From Tubulanus polymorphus (taxonomy: Eukaryota; Nemertea; Palaeonemertea; Tubulaniformes; Tubulanidae), in the NCBI RefSeq assembly GCF_964204645.1, contig NC_134030.1, positions 22,327,210-22,387,209 on the forward strand: a stretch of DNA of 60,000 bases. Reading direction: 5' to 3'. The notes beneath the pieces are model-generated. The model did no database searches. It saw only the letters and a program-made list of their open reading frames with translations, and had not been told where the DNA came from. Shown one piece after another: positions 30,857 to 43,465 of this stretch. The first letter of the stretch is position 1. Every line of letters starts with the position of its first letter. The translations under genes were made by a program, and so were the position numbers.

Positions 30857-32896
30857 CGCCAAGTCATCTAGTCATCCAGCCATCCAGTCACCCAATACGG
30901 CCTGAAGTATCTTAGTCAGTAACTTAGTCATCCAGTCACCCAGTCACCCAGTCATCCAGTCCCCCTGTCACCAGGTGCCCAAGTCACCAAGTCCCCCAGT
31001 CATCCAGTCCCCCAGTCACCAAGTCCCCCAGTCACCCAGTCACCCAGTCATCCAGTCACCCAGTCACTCAGTCCCCCAGTCACTCAGTCCCCCAGTCATC
31101 CAGTCCCCCTGACACTCACTCACCCAGTCCCCCAGTCATCCAGTCCCCCTGTCATTCACTCACCCAGTCCCCCAGTCATCCAGTCCCCAGTCACCAAGTC
31201 CCCCAGTCACCAAGTCATCCAGTCCCCCTGTCACCCAGTCACCAAGTCATCCAGTCCCCCAGTCATCCAGTCCCCCTGTCACAAAGTCCCCCAGTCATCC
31301 AGTCACCCAGTCCCCCAGTCACCCAGTCCCCCAGTCACTCAGTCCCCCAGTCATCCAGTCCCCCTGTCACTCACTCATCCAGTCACCCAGTCCCCCTGTC
31401 ACTCACTCACCCAGTCCCCCAGTCACCCAGTCACTCAGTCCCCCAGTCACCCAGTCCCCCAGTCACCCAGTCCCCCAGTCACTCAGTCCCCCAGTCACCC
31501 AGTCACTCAGTCCCCCAGTCACCCAGTCCCCCAGTCACCCAGTCACCCAGTCCCCCAGTCACTCAGTCCCCCAGTCACCCAGTCACCCAGTCACTCAGTC
31601 CCCCAGTCACCCAGTCACTCAGTCCTCCAGTCACCCAGTCCCCCAGTCACCCAGTCACCCAGTCCCCCAGTCACTCAGTCCCCCAGTCACCCAGTCACCC
31701 AGTCACTCAGTCCCCCAGTCACCCAGTCCCCCAGTCACCCAGTCACCCATTCCCCCAGTCACCCAGTCCCCCAGTCACCCAGTCACTCAGTCCCCCAGTC
31801 ACCCAGTCCCCCAGTCACTCAGTCCCCCAGTCCCCCAGTCACTCAGTCCCCCAGTCACCCAGTCACTCAGTCCCCCAGTCACCCAGTCACTCAGTCCCCC
31901 AGTCACCCAGTCCCCCAGTCACTCAGTCCCCCAGTCACCCAGGCCCCCAGTCACTCAGTCCCCCAGTCACCCAGTCACTCAGTCCCCCAGTCCCCCAGTC
32001 ACCCAGTCACCCAGTCCCCCAGTCACTCAGTCCCCCAGTCACCCAGTCCCCCAGTCACCCAGTCACTCAGTCCCCCAGTCACCCAGTCCCCCAGTCACCC
32101 AGTCACCCAGTCACTCAGTCCCCCAGTCACCCAGTCCCCCAGTCACCCAGTCCCCCAGTCACTCAGTCCCCCAGTCACCCAGTCACTCAGTCCCCCAGTC
32201 ACCCAGTCCCCCAGTCACTCAGTCCCCCAGTCACCCAGTCACTCAGTCCCCCAGTCACCCAGTCACTCAGTCCCCCAGTCACCCAGTCCCCCAGTCACTC
32301 AGTCCCCCAGTCACCCAGTCACCCAGTCCCCCAGTCACCCAGTCCCCCAGTCACTCAGTCCCCCAGTCACCCAGTCCCCCAGTCACTCAGTCCCCCAGTC
32401 ACTCAGTCCCCCAGTCACCCAGTCCCCCAGTCACTCAGTCCCCCAGTCACTCAGTCCCCCAGTCACCCAGTCCCCCAGTCACTCAGTCCCCCAGTCACTC
32501 AGTCCCCCAGTCACCCAGTCCCCCAGTCACCCAGTCCCCCAGTCACCCAGTCCCCCAGTCACTCAGTCCCCCAGTCACCCAGTCCCCCAGTCACTCAGTC
32601 CCCCAGTCACTCAGTCCCCCAGTCACCCAGTCCCCCAGTCACCCAGTCCCCCAGTCACTCAGTCCCCCAGTCACCCAGTCCCCCAGTCACCCAGTCCCCC
32701 AGTCACTCAGTCCCCCAGTCACCCAGTCCCCCAGTCACCCAGTCCCCCAGTCACCCAGTCCCCCAGTCACTCAGTCCCCCAGTCACCCAGTCCCCCAGTC
32801 ACTCAGTCCCCCAGTCACTCAGTCCCCCAGTCACCCAGTCCCCCAGTCACCCAGTCCCCCAGTCACTCAGTCCCCCAGTCACCCAGTCCCCCAGTC
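30857..32896. repeat. CCAGTC satellite, ~2 kb (intron of locus 2)
   Basis: Made of alternating CAGTCACC, CAGTCCCC and CAGTCACT words. Higher-order blocks are visible in the central part. It lies in the intron between the membrane exon and the stalk exon. It lacks coding meaning. Confidence 0.95.
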
Positions 32897-33611
32897 AATG
32901 AAGTTACAAATTTCAAAATAAGAAAATACAACATACAAGACACATGCGTAATTCACACAGAATAACATAAACATGTAATTTTAAATGACAATGTCTACTT
33001 CAACCCAGACTCAAGAGGATATCGAGTGACAGCCAAACCGAGCAGGAACCCCGGGCCGGCTGACTAGGCCATACAAACGATATGCTCCAAAGTAATTATG
33101 ACGCAGACATCAAAAGAGCTCTTTCTTCAACTATGGAGGCAATGAAGTTGCAGACCAGCTTAGAATGAAGTCGTGAGTGAAGTCGGTCGCAAGTTATCAA
33201 TTATTGACAATTTTCAATAAAGAAATTACATGAAACCACTACTAGAGTCGAAGACCTGTATCATCTACCCAATCGCCAAATCTCATAATTCCCCAAATAT
33301 CTTAAAACTTTGATTTCAAATTTGCAATTCCACATTAGCTTATCCCAAAAATTCTACATTTTTTCGCAGGCGCCAAATAATTTATTAAAATTGATTTTCT
33401 TGTTGGAAACAAAGTTGGAAACATGAGTAACAAAGCAAAGCTTATTTTGCGGGCAAATTTCCGCTAGAAGTGTGGCAGGATTTAGCAACTAGATTATTAT
33501 TGAAACATGTCAAAGAAAGCCAGGTGTCATATATTGATAAACTAATGATGTATTCATAATTCAGTAATAGTTATAGAAAAATACTGTTGCTAAAGTAGTT
33601 ATCTTCATTAC
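32897..33611. other. Intron; retroelement-like tail repeat
   Basis: A segment at about 32897-33010 (AAAATACAACATAC, CACAGAATAACATAAAC) recurs at about 57230-57345, so it is part of an interspersed repeat. No exon seen. Confidence 0.5.
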
Positions 33612-33665
33612 CTTGAGCAGGATCCACTGTATCATTAGCAGCAGGATTTTCGGGGAAAGAAGTGA
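33612..33665 (-). CDS. Receptor locus 2: stalk exon
   Basis: A 54-base exon (18 codons, phase 1-1), acceptor TTTTCAG and donor GTAATG (weaker than the others). It encodes TSFPENPAANDTVDPAQ, a short Pro/Asn-rich stalk with an N-glycosylation-type NDT. It joins the last Ig exon to the membrane exon in frame. Confidence 0.65.
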
Positions 33666-33789
33666 CTGAAAACAAACAAAATAGATTGATATGGTATTTT
33701 ATTTTGCTCTGATGGTCTTTTTCTCTATGGAAACTTAAGCAGTAATAAACACATATTGACCTCGATGCAGCAATTACAACTTAACAGTT

Positions 33790-34730
33790 TATCACCCAAT
33801 CACCCAATACGCCCTGCCACTCAGTCCCCCAGTCATCCAGTCCCCCAGTCATCAAATCATCCAGTCATCAAGTCGCCCAGTCACCCAATACACCCTGTCA
33901 CTCAGTCCCCCAGTCTCCCAGTCACCCAGCCACCCAGTCGTTCAGTCCCCCAGTCATCCAGTCCCCCTGTCACTCAGTCCCCCAGTCATCAAGTCGCCCA
34001 GTCACCCAATACACCCTGCCACCCAGTCCCCCAGTCACCCAGTCCTCCAGTCTCCCAGTCACCCAGCCACCCAGTCGTTCAGTCCCCCAGTCATCCAGTC
34101 CCCCAGTCACCCAGTCATCAAGTCGCCAGGTCACCCAATACACCCTGTCACTCAGTCCCCCAGTCACCCAGTCATCAAGTCGCCCAATCACCCAATACAC
34201 CCTGCGACCCAGTCCCTCAGTCCCCCAGTCATCAAGTCACCCAATCACCCAATACACCCTGTCACTCAGTCCCCCAGTCACCCAGTCATCAAGTCGCCCA
34301 ATCACCCAATACACCCTGCCACCCAGTCCCCCAGTCACCCAGTCATCAAGTCGCCCAGTCACCCAATACACCCTGCGACCTAGTCCCTCAGTCCCCCAGT
34401 CATCAAGTCGCCCAATCACCCAATACACCCTGTCACTCAGTCCCCCAGTCATCCAGTCATCAAGTCGCCCAGTCACCCAATACACCCTGCGACCCAGTCC
34501 CTCAGTCCCCCAGTCATCAAGTCGCCCAATCACCCAATACACCCTGTCACTCAGTCCCCCAGTCATCCAGTCATCAAGTCGCCCAGTCACCCAATACACC
34601 CTGCCACCCAGTCCCCCAGTCACCGAGTCCCCAAGTCATCCAGTCACCCAGTCGTTCAGTCCCCCAGTCATCCAGTCCCCCTGTCACTCAGTCCCCCAGT
34701 CACTCAGTCCCCCAATCACCCAGCGTGAGA
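33790..34730. repeat. CCAGTC satellite with a ~46-48-bp higher-order unit
   Basis: Same words as the 30.9-kb satellite, arranged as CATCAAGTCGCCC...CACCCAATACACCCTG blocks repeated about ten times. A 361-codon ORF across it is a product of the repeat. Confidence 0.95.
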
Positions 34731-35412
34731 GTCAATTTGAGTTTCTGTAAATATATTCTAGGAGTTAACAAATTTACATCTAATGCTGCTGTTATCGGTG
34801 AACTAGGCATACCCTGTATTAATAAAAGCTCTTGTACATAGTAGTAAATGTTGGTTTAACTGTTGTGAATCTAGCACATCTACATTAGTGAGACAGGTAA
34901 ATATAGAATGCTTATCATTGATGCACCAACAAACATGAATGCTGAGGAGGCCTCTAAATTTCTGTGAATAGACGTTCATAACATTGTTCCTAAATAACTC
35001 TCGTCGCTTATCGCATCCCGCCATTATTTTTCATTCCTCCCTCTCCCTCCCCTATCTCCTCCCCCTCCCCCTCTCTCCCTACCCCTCTCCCCCCTAAAAT
35101 ATTCCTAAAATTGGTCGGGTCTGGTGTATGAACCAATTAAGTTGATTGACATGCTAGTTCTTTGCTGTAACTCCAGTAAATATATTATTTTTGTCCTCTT
35201 AAATTTTATCGTGCGTTTTATATCGTATTTTTAATTCTTGTGGATTTTATTCTCTGAATTTCTTTTTTATTTTTTTCTCTGTTCCTAAATTGCTTTTTGT
35301 GTAAAACTTTCCTAAGTTGCAATAAAGAATGAATTGAGTTGAAATCATCCAGTCATCCAGCTACCCAGTCACACAGTCACCCAGTCATCTAGTCACCCAG
35401 TCATCCAGTTAC
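34731..35412. other. Intron stretch with CT-rich tract
   Basis: A CCCTCTCCC-rich tract is at about 35035-35095. A retroelement-like AATAAAGAATGAATTGAGTTG tail is at about 35321-35342. No exon seen. Confidence 0.4.
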
Positions 35413-36359
35413 CCAGGAAGAAAGACACTCTAAATATTTGGATGGATATATGAAAGCTGTGGGTACTGGAGTGTGTAATGGGTAGTGTAGTGTGATCTGT
35501 GTGCATTTGTGGCCAGCACACAGATCACATTGTTCAATGGGGTTTGGTCCAGGTCTCGCGAGATTTTCAACAACACGGAAGTAACGTGTAATAAATGATG
35601 ACTTGAATTGCATGACTACCTACCACCCCTCATTATTGTTGGAAAACTAAACGTTCGGCACTGACTAAAAATTAGTAATAACATTTTAGAAATGGCCAGA
35701 ATTTTAACATAGGTTCTATCTCATTTTTATTTTACAATTGCGATTGGTATAATTTTTTTTTAAACGGCCGTTAAGGCTTCATGTTTCGTCTGCAATTCAC
35801 TGTAAATAGTTACGCAACTACGCACATTTCAGTGTTTTTGGCAGCTGTACACTCAATCGGCACCGTTCGTGACTAGCTTCACTGCGGAATTATCATTAAT
35901 TAACATCGCCATATCACATCATCAGCTTATATTGTGCCTTAAAACCCTAACAGCCGAAATAATTGAAATGCACACACGATTTCTATCATTGAAAATTGAG
36001 AGAATGGCCGTGTTTTTGTTCTGCTGCTTCGCGTAAATCCCGCGCGGCCGCGCGGAGTGGGGCCGATACGTCCAGTTTTTATCGGTTGTTTTCCTTTTAC
36101 GTAATCTATTCCATAAATACATTTTATCTTACATGTTATATCATTCTTTCTTGTAGAGTAGTTTCTATTATCCGCCAATCAATATTAGTCACCTTAATAT
36201 AACAAACCTCATTTAGGATGATGCGATCTTGGAGTAATCATTTGTCAAATGATTACTCCAAGACGCGATACAGCTTCTGCATTAAACTTGATTGTCAGCA
36301 GTAGAATTGCCAACCAGATCCAGATCTTCAACACATTAACGTGTTACGACCTTGAAATA
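35413..36359 (+). repeat. Duplicated 0.95-kb segment, copy B
   Basis: Nearly identical to 18353-19298, including the hairpin (36228-36262) and the signal-peptide relic. It sits between the stalk exon and the fourth Ig exon of locus 2. After its end, about 24 bases of its own interior (GGAGTGGGGCCGATACGTCC) are repeated and run directly into the CCAGTC satellite. Confidence 0.85.
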
Positions 36360-36389
36360 CGACCTTGTTGGAGTGGGGCCGATACGTCC

Positions 36390-38612
36390 AGTCACCCAGT
36401 CATACATTCACCCGGTCATCCAGTCGCCTATTCACCTAGTCCCCCAGTCACCCAGTCCCCCAGTTATCCAGTCACCCAGTCCCCCAGTTATCCAGCCACC
36501 CAGTCACACAGTCCCCCAGTCACCCGGTAACTCAGTCCCCCAGTCGCCCAGTCACCCAGTCCCCCGTTCGCCCAGTCACCCAATACACCCAGCCACCAAT
36601 CCCCCAGTCACCCAATACACCAAGCCACCAATCCCCCAGTCACCCAATACACCCAGCCACCAATCCCCCAGTCACCCAATACACCCAGCCACCAATCCCC
36701 CAGTCACCCAATACACCCAGCCACCAATCCCCCAGTCACCCAATACACCCAGACCCCCAGTAACTCAGTTCCCCCAGTCACCCAGTTCCCCCAGTCACCC
36801 AGTCCCCAAGTCATCCAGCTACCCAGTCATCCAGTCACCCAGTCCCCCAGTCACCCAGTCCCCCAGTCACCCAGTCATCCAGTCCCCCAGTAACTCAGTC
36901 CCCCCAGTCACCTAGTCCCCCAGTCACCCAGTCCCCCAGTTATCCAGTCCATCCTCCGTTCGCCCAGTCACCCAACACACCCAGCCACCAATCCCCCAGT
37001 CACCCAATACACCCAGCCACCAATCCCCCAGTCACCCAATACACCCAGCCACCAATCCCCCAGTCACCCAATACACTCAGTCCCCCAGTAACTCAGTCAT
37101 CCAGTCCCCCAGTCATCCAGTTCCCCAGTAACTCAGTCCCCCCAGTCACCTAGTCCCCCAGTCACCCAGTCCCCCAGTTATCCAGTCCATCCTCCGTTCG
37201 CCCAGTCACCCAACACACCCAGCCACCAATCCCCCAGTCACCCACTCAGTCCCCCAGTAACTCAGTCATCCAGTCCCCCAGTCATCCAGTCCCCCAGTAA
37301 CTCAGTCCCCCCAGTCACCTAGTCCCCCAGTCACCCAGACCCCCAGTTATCCAGTCCTCCGTTCGCCCAGTCACCCAATACACCCAGCCACCAATCCCCC
37401 AGTCACCCAATACACCCAGCCACCAATCCCCCAGTCACCCAATACACCCAGCCACCAATCCCCCAGTCACCCAATACACCCAGCCACCAATCCCCCAGTC
37501 ACCCAATACACCCAGCCACCAATCCCCCAGTCACCCAATACACTCAGTCCCCCAGTAACTCAGTCATCCAGTCCCCCAGTCATCCAGTCCCCCAGTAACT
37601 CAGTCCCCCCAGTCACCTAGTCCCCCAGTCACCCAGTCCCCCAGTTATCCAGTCCTCCGTTCGCCCAGTCACCCAATACACCCAGCCACCAATCCCCCAG
37701 TCACCCAATACACCCAGCCACCAATCCCCCAGTCACCCAATACACTCAGTCCCCCAGTAACTCAGTCATCCAGTCCCCCAGTCATCCAGTCCCCCAGTAA
37801 CTCAGTCCCCCCAGTCACCTAGTCCCCCAGTCACCCAGTCCCCCAGTTATCCAGTCCTCCGTTCGCCCAGTCACCCAATACACCCAGCCACCAATCCCCC
37901 AGTCACCCAATACACCCAGCCACCAATCCCCCAGTCACCCAATACACTCAGTCCCCCAGTAACTCAGTCATCCAGTCCCCCAGTCATCCAGTCCCCCAGT
38001 AACTCAGTCCCCCCAGTCACCTAGTCCCCCAGTCACCCAGTCCCCCAGTTATCCAGTCCTCCGTTCGCCCAGTCATCCAATACACCCAGCCACCAATCCC
38101 CCAGTCATCCAATACACTCAGTCCCCCAGTAACTCAGTCATCCAGTCCCCCAGTCATCCAGTCCCCCAGTAACTCAGTCCCCCCAGTCACCTAGTCCCCG
38201 AGTCACCCAGTCCCCCAGTTATCCAGTCCTTCGTTCGCCCAGTCACCCAATACACCCAGCCACCAATCCCCCAGTCATCCAATACACCCAGCCACCAATC
38301 CCCCAGTCACCCAATACACCCAGCCACCAATCCCCAGGTCACCCAATACACCCAGCCACCAATCCCCCAGTCACCCAATACACCCAGCCACCAATCCCCC
38401 AGTCACCCAATACACCCAGCCACCAATCCCCCAGTCACCCAATACACCCAGCCACCAATCCTCCAGTCATTCAATACACCCAGCCACCAATCCCCCAGTC
38501 ACCCAATACACCCAGCCACCAATCCCCCAGTCACCCAATACACCCAGCCACCAATCCTCCAGTCATTCAATACACCCAGCCACCAATCCTCCAGTCATTC
38601 AATACACCCTTG
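36390..38612. repeat. CCAGTC satellite, ~2.2 kb, third block
   Basis: CCAGTCACCC/CCAGTCCCC words with two interleaved units: a ~27-bp CCCAATACACCCAGCCACCAA block and a longer recurring block with CCGTTCGCCC. No coding meaning. Confidence 0.95.
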
Positions 38613-38847
38613 CACCCCGTTTTCATAGTTTCCAAACTACAAGAAGTATGAGAAGTACAAATTGAATTGCAGATACAAATTGAACTCAAAATGAAGATGT
38701 GACGATTTATTATGGTGAATCAAATAAGTTTGAATTTAATTCATCTGCTTAAGAGATGAATGCCTTGAGTTAATTTAGTTGTACGGAATAAAATCATCTG
38801 TTCAAATTCAGATAAGAAATTCATCTATTTGTGATCCGCAATCTCAC

Positions 38848-39117
38848 CTGGTTCATCAGTTGGACCGGCGTTATGATAACCAGCGACATCAATGACCCTT
38901 TCATTAATACCATCAGCCAAACACCGCCCTCTATAGTCAGTTGTGGTACTGTTTACGATAGGTATCGTTATATTCCACTGAGAGTTTGATAGTTTTTGAA
39001 CGACAGCTGGAGGGTCACATGTAACTTGTTGAGTCAATGGGTTACTATTAACTGTTACATTATACGCTGCGTGTGTTTTATTTTCACTGGATTTCTTGTA
39101 AACTGGTGCAGCAAAAT
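38848..39117 (-). CDS. Receptor locus 2: fourth extracellular exon
   Basis: A 270-base exon (90 codons, phase 1-1), acceptor AATCAG and donor GTGAGA. It has a Cys in QVTCDPP and another in RGRCLADG about 42 residues apart, with QWNITIPIV between, an Ig-like spacing. Several N-glycosylation sites (NKT, NVT, NIT, NST) are present. It is shorter and more diverged than the other domains. Confidence 0.7.
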
Positions 39118-39184
39118 CTGATTGAAAAAAAAATTTGTGTGAAGGTTGTTTACAAACATGCTGCCCTGGCATAGTTCTGAAAAC

Positions 39185-39266
39185 CTGTCATAGTAGACCC
39201 ATATCATCTTTCGGCTGGGATTCGAAATAGTGACATTGTTTAGGGTGGATCGGTCTACTATGACAG
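39185..39266. repeat. Small inverted repeat, 15-bp arms
   Basis: CTGTCATAGTAGACC (39185-39199) and its exact complement (39252-39266) flank a 52-base spacer, just downstream of the acceptor side of the intron. Possibly a tiny MITE. Confidence 0.7.
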
Positions 39267-39304
39267 GGATTACCTACTACCGGGTTAGGAAACTGTTATT
39301 CTTA

Positions 39305-39969
39305 AGGCTGGCTTATGTCGACAAGCAACGCCTACCAACGCAACTGGGTTTATCGCAATGACCGGCTAGCTATGTTCTACTCCGGCCAACGGTAGGCGGG
39401 CAGTTGCTTTCGATCGCAGCCGACATAAGCTTATCTGCGACGCGACGGAACTGAGCGCAGGGGTTCCAGCCAATGAGAGACCGCATATACATAGTACAAA
39501 TGACCGCTAGTTAGCGTCATTCGTAATTAGTCATAAACTTTCAAATTAAAGTAGTTCAAACCGTAAACCAAACCTTCAGCACGGCAGAGGACTGGACCGA
39601 AGATCTAGAAACGAAATTGGTGTGAATTATTGTGTGAGCGGCCATCTTTATAGATGTCGCTAGCTCATTGTATTCAAAACAGAATAAGAAATATAAAGTT
39701 CTTAAAAGAAATAGCTTTTCTAATAGAAATATATTTCCTAATAATTCAAATTTATTTTCAAAATGCTTATCACGTGACCATTTGAGCCGTTGCAGTTGCT
39801 AGTAATCGCAACCGACATAAGCAGGGAAGCAACTAGGAGGATCTCATATCCCGCTAGTCGGCCTCAGTTGCTGCGAATCGGAGCGCAGTCGACATAAGCT
39901 GGGCTGCGATCGCGGTTGCTCTCAGTTGCGTCGGTAGGCGTCGCGTTGCCTGTCGACATAAGCCAGCCT
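39305..39969. mobile_element. MITE of 665 bp with TTA target duplication
   Basis: Terminal inverted repeats begin AGGCTGGCTTATGTCGAC and end with the complement. Perfect TTA duplications lie at 39302-39304 and 39970-39972, as in PIF/Harbinger-type insertions. GTTGC/GCAAC words recur inside in both orientations. It sits in the intron between two Ig exons of locus 2. Confidence 0.85.
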
Positions 39970-40061
39970 TTAGGATGATTTCTCAAATACAACAAATAAA
40001 TCTGTTTAAATCTTTATTGTAAGAAATATTTCTCGAATTCGAAAAAGAAACTGTTACTTAC

Positions 40062-40388
40062 AATGAACAATGATTGGATTAAATTGCTGAGGTTCTGGAA
40101 ACGTAAGGTTCTCCTTTACAGCACATCGAAATGACGTTCCATTGTGACGTGTGAAATCAGCTTTGAACTTGTACGTCGTGTCAAAACCCCCCAAGACAGA
40201 TACTCTTTGAGGTTGTGGATCAGGAATTGGCTGCCATTGTTCTGAACCTCTTCTCTTCTGTTGGTATATCACTGTAGGATCGGGCCTTCCACCTTCTGTT
40301 CTACAAGTATATTCTACATTTTCTCCTTCAGTTCTAATGTCAGGTTGTCCGGTGAGATTACCTTGTGTTTGAATTTTATCAGGAAAAT
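40062..40388 (-). CDS. Receptor locus 2: third Ig-like exon
   Basis: A 327-base exon (109 codons, phase 1-1), acceptor TTTCAG and donor GTAAGT. It has Cys in EYTCRTEG and in SFRCAVKEN, with VIYQQKRRGSEQW and YKFKADF between. The locus 3 Ig exon (58678-59004) has the same length and the same landmarks (FQQKSRGSESW, LKFKADF, SFRC), so the two are clear paralogues. Confidence 0.85.
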
Positions 40389-41085
40389 CTGAAAGATAAA
40401 AATGTAAATATATTTTTTGGCTACCATTCATTATATGATTATTTCATTTCTTTACGCTTATCAATTTATTATTGTTGCTACTGTGAGAAAATATTCATCC
40501 ATTAAATATAGAAATGTCACTTGAGGTGGCGGGTGTGGTACTTCCCAGAGGTTCAATTAATGTTTAAAAATGCTTAGAAAAACAACAGTTCCTTTTTTAG
40601 ATATCATACTATAGTTTTGTATCATTTGTAACATTTGTAACCAATGAAGAGGGGTATATGTTAACCCGAAAACGTTTAATGACTTATTCAACATGATTCA
40701 TTTATATGAAAAATAAAACTGTTTGTTCTTCTATGGATATTTTAATTATTTGAACACTCTACCGAGCATATATCACTAATGTTTATATATCAGGGATCGT
40801 ATGGGTAATCTAAATCAATAACTTTTAACCGAAAAAGTTTATATTTTTATTTACATTTTGACATTTTAGTTCCAATCCATGTGGACTCAAAATGTATAAA
40901 ACCTTCATATTACAAGGCGTCCCATGTACAAAACTTTTAAGTATAATAAGGTTGAATTTCCAAAAGTAAATACCCGCACTAATACTCATTTCTAGGACAG
41001 TCCCGGACACCCAGCAAAAGTGTTAACTCATACCAGACTTCAGTCTGACATGATATGAAAATAATTTCACTGTTTTTTAACTTAC

Positions 41086-41406
41086 ACGTAACATCCATTT
41101 CCATTTGATGTAGTATTTCATTGTGTAGTTTTTTACCACTGTAGTGCGTCAAGTGACATTGAGTCGATGTTGCATGCATTACGTATCTGTGATCGGTCTG
41201 AAGCCTGCTGATAACTCCACCATCGTTCAGCGAAGTATTTACGCCATAATCAATAGGGGAGAAATCTTTTTCGCCTTCAGTATATCCATCAGCATACCAT
41301 TTTACAGTTATGTTTATATTACCGATCTTACTAGTGGCTTTACAAGTACAAGCTAGTGATGGTTTGAATTCATGCAGTTTACACGGATTTTCATTTATCT
41401 TTATAC
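41086..41406 (-). CDS. Receptor locus 2: second Ig-like exon
   Basis: A 321-base exon (107 codons, phase 1-1), acceptor TTATAG and donor GTAAGT (41085-41080). It is paralogous to 13388-13711, sharing NENPCK, LACTCKA, VKWYADG and MDVTC. The following intron is only about 700 bases here, whereas in locus 1 the provirus occupies the equivalent position. Confidence 0.85.
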
Positions 41407-42584
41407 CTATAACAGATTTACATGAAAACATTTACAATTTCAATTTGCTAGAGTCCGTGAAACTGGCAAACACAAACGATTAGATCGGTTTCGGACGATC
41501 TGTTTGTTTTTCAAAAGGACTCTTAAGCTAGGGGTGACAATAGAGTGGTGTACACAGTTGAAATTGATCGATATTTTATAAAAATTCGGATGTTGCAAAT
41601 AGTAATTCAAACATGGCCGACGGTGCAATTTGCAATCCATAGAGCTCTGCAATGCAAAATTTATTGTCGACTAAAACTGCGCTGAAGTAATTTCTGTACC
41701 AGTCACGAGATGAATCTTTCAGAATGATGTTTGGCTAAATGTTTAGCAGATCGTTTTGGATGTAGATACTGAAATTCGATGTTATAAACCTCATATATAC
41801 TCATAGCTTTAAGGATGTGGATATCTTAATATGGATAGAAACTGCTTTAAGTTTCTGTGAACCGTGTGTATGAATAGAGTAGATAAACATAAATCTGGAA
41901 TTCAACTGAAATAAGCTGGTCTCGAACGATTGAACCGGTTATATTGGGGTGATAAATTAGTTGTTTAGATAACGGAAAAGGAAGCCAGAGTTAACAAGCA
42001 AGCTACGTGAATGCTTACGTCACACATTACATATAGAAACGAAGATAGATGAAAGTGACGTTAGGATCTAAGTGGGGAAGCTTGATATAGCAGCAGCCTT
42101 GAGCTCTGGTAAGTTCAAGTATTAAATTTAGCACTAGTGACATACGAAGAAACGTTTTACATAGCTCGGTGGAATGTTGTGACGTGATACTACGTCACAG
42201 GCTATAGCCGCGATCACGCGGAGACGATTTGGCCCGGGCCAACTTGGCACGGATTAGGCTCGGCCAAATTTGGCCCGTTTCTAATTAATGAGCACGCTCA
42301 CACGCAAACCATTCATTCTATACTAAACAATGCTCAAACAAAGCGAAGTGGATCATTTTCGGTGCTAGTTGCAATTCAAACGCAATCATTTGTCTGGCGC
42401 TAAAATTTGGCTTGGGCCTGGACCGACATTTTGGTCGGGCCAAAAATGCTCATGCGATGGCAGCTAATGATGCCGGGCTGTGTAGACGTATACGTCACGA
42501 GAAAGATAATGCAGTAAACTTGGGGTCCAGGGAAACCATGCCCACTAGGGAAGTGGTTCCAAAAGCTCAACATTCTAACAATTT
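41407..42584. other. Intron without recognised exons
   Basis: A GC-richer block at about 42230-42445 carries TTGGCCCGGGCCAA and TTTGGTCGGGCCAAA words in opposite orientations and may be a small MITE. No exon supported. Confidence 0.4.
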
Positions 42585-43465
42585 CAATATTCAACGCCCC
42601 CTGGTGACCATATACAGAATCCAATGACCTTGAAACTCACCACAATCATAGAACATGTCACGAACTATAACTTTGTAATTGATCATGGTAACAAAATATG
42701 CCTAGGAACCAATATAATAAGGAAATATTAAGTTATTCTACTATTCAACGCCCCCTGGTGGCCATATACAAAATCCAATGACCTTGAAACTCACCACAAT
42801 CATAGAACACGTTATGAGCTACAACTTTCTAATTGATTGTGGTAAGAAAATATGCTTAGGTATCAATATAATGTGGAAAAGTTTTTTCCCACTTATGAAT
42901 GAGTACTGCTGACACCAAGATGGCCGCCAATTGCGTCATAATTGGCTGATGAGAAATACCTATCTCAGTTATAAAACGTCCCTTTCCAAAGAATACCCAT
43001 CACAAATTGCAATGAGAAATGGTAAACCATTAGGAAGCTACAGGACTCAGAATTCGGGCCAAAATCAACATTTTTGGGCACTAAAAGGATGGCCATCTTG
43101 ATTCCGATCGACCCAATTTTTGTTACGCTGATGGACGCCGGGGGGATTCACATATATCCGAAAGATCAAGGTAATTGATCAAAGCGTCTTCAAAATTTCC
43201 CTCTAAAAGTTCAAAAATGTGTAAAAAGTGCTGATTTTGGCGAACAACAATGGCTGCCAGTCGGCCATCTTGATTCTGACAGGGCCAGTTTTTGGGCTGA
43301 AGATGTGTCTAGGGTAGATACATGTGTAACCCAAATATCAAGACATTACCTTGAAGCGTCTTCAAAACTTCCCAAAATATCTGGATTCCGTCTACGGACG
43401 GACGACGGACGAAAAGTGAACGCAATAGCCCACTGGGACTTAAGTCCCTAGTGGGCTAAAAAGGG
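42585..43465 (-). repeat. Interspersed repeat, inverted copy of 14140-14895, with a hairpin end
   Basis: Matches the 14.1-kb copy in reverse, including the CCAGTCGGCCATCTTG block. It extends further at 43370-43465 with reiterated GGACGGACGACGGACG and a terminal palindrome (TAGCCCACTGGGACTTAAG and complement). Such ends occur in mollusc-type non-autonomous elements. Confidence 0.7.

Noticed and set aside
30857-32896. Possible CRISPR array because of regular short repeats
   Set aside because: There are no unique spacers; the whole block is one simple satellite in a eukaryotic intron.
33756-34841. 361-codon Pro/Ser/His/Gln ORF and its minus-strand shadows
   Set aside because: Translation of the CCAGTC satellite; composition follows the repeat exactly.
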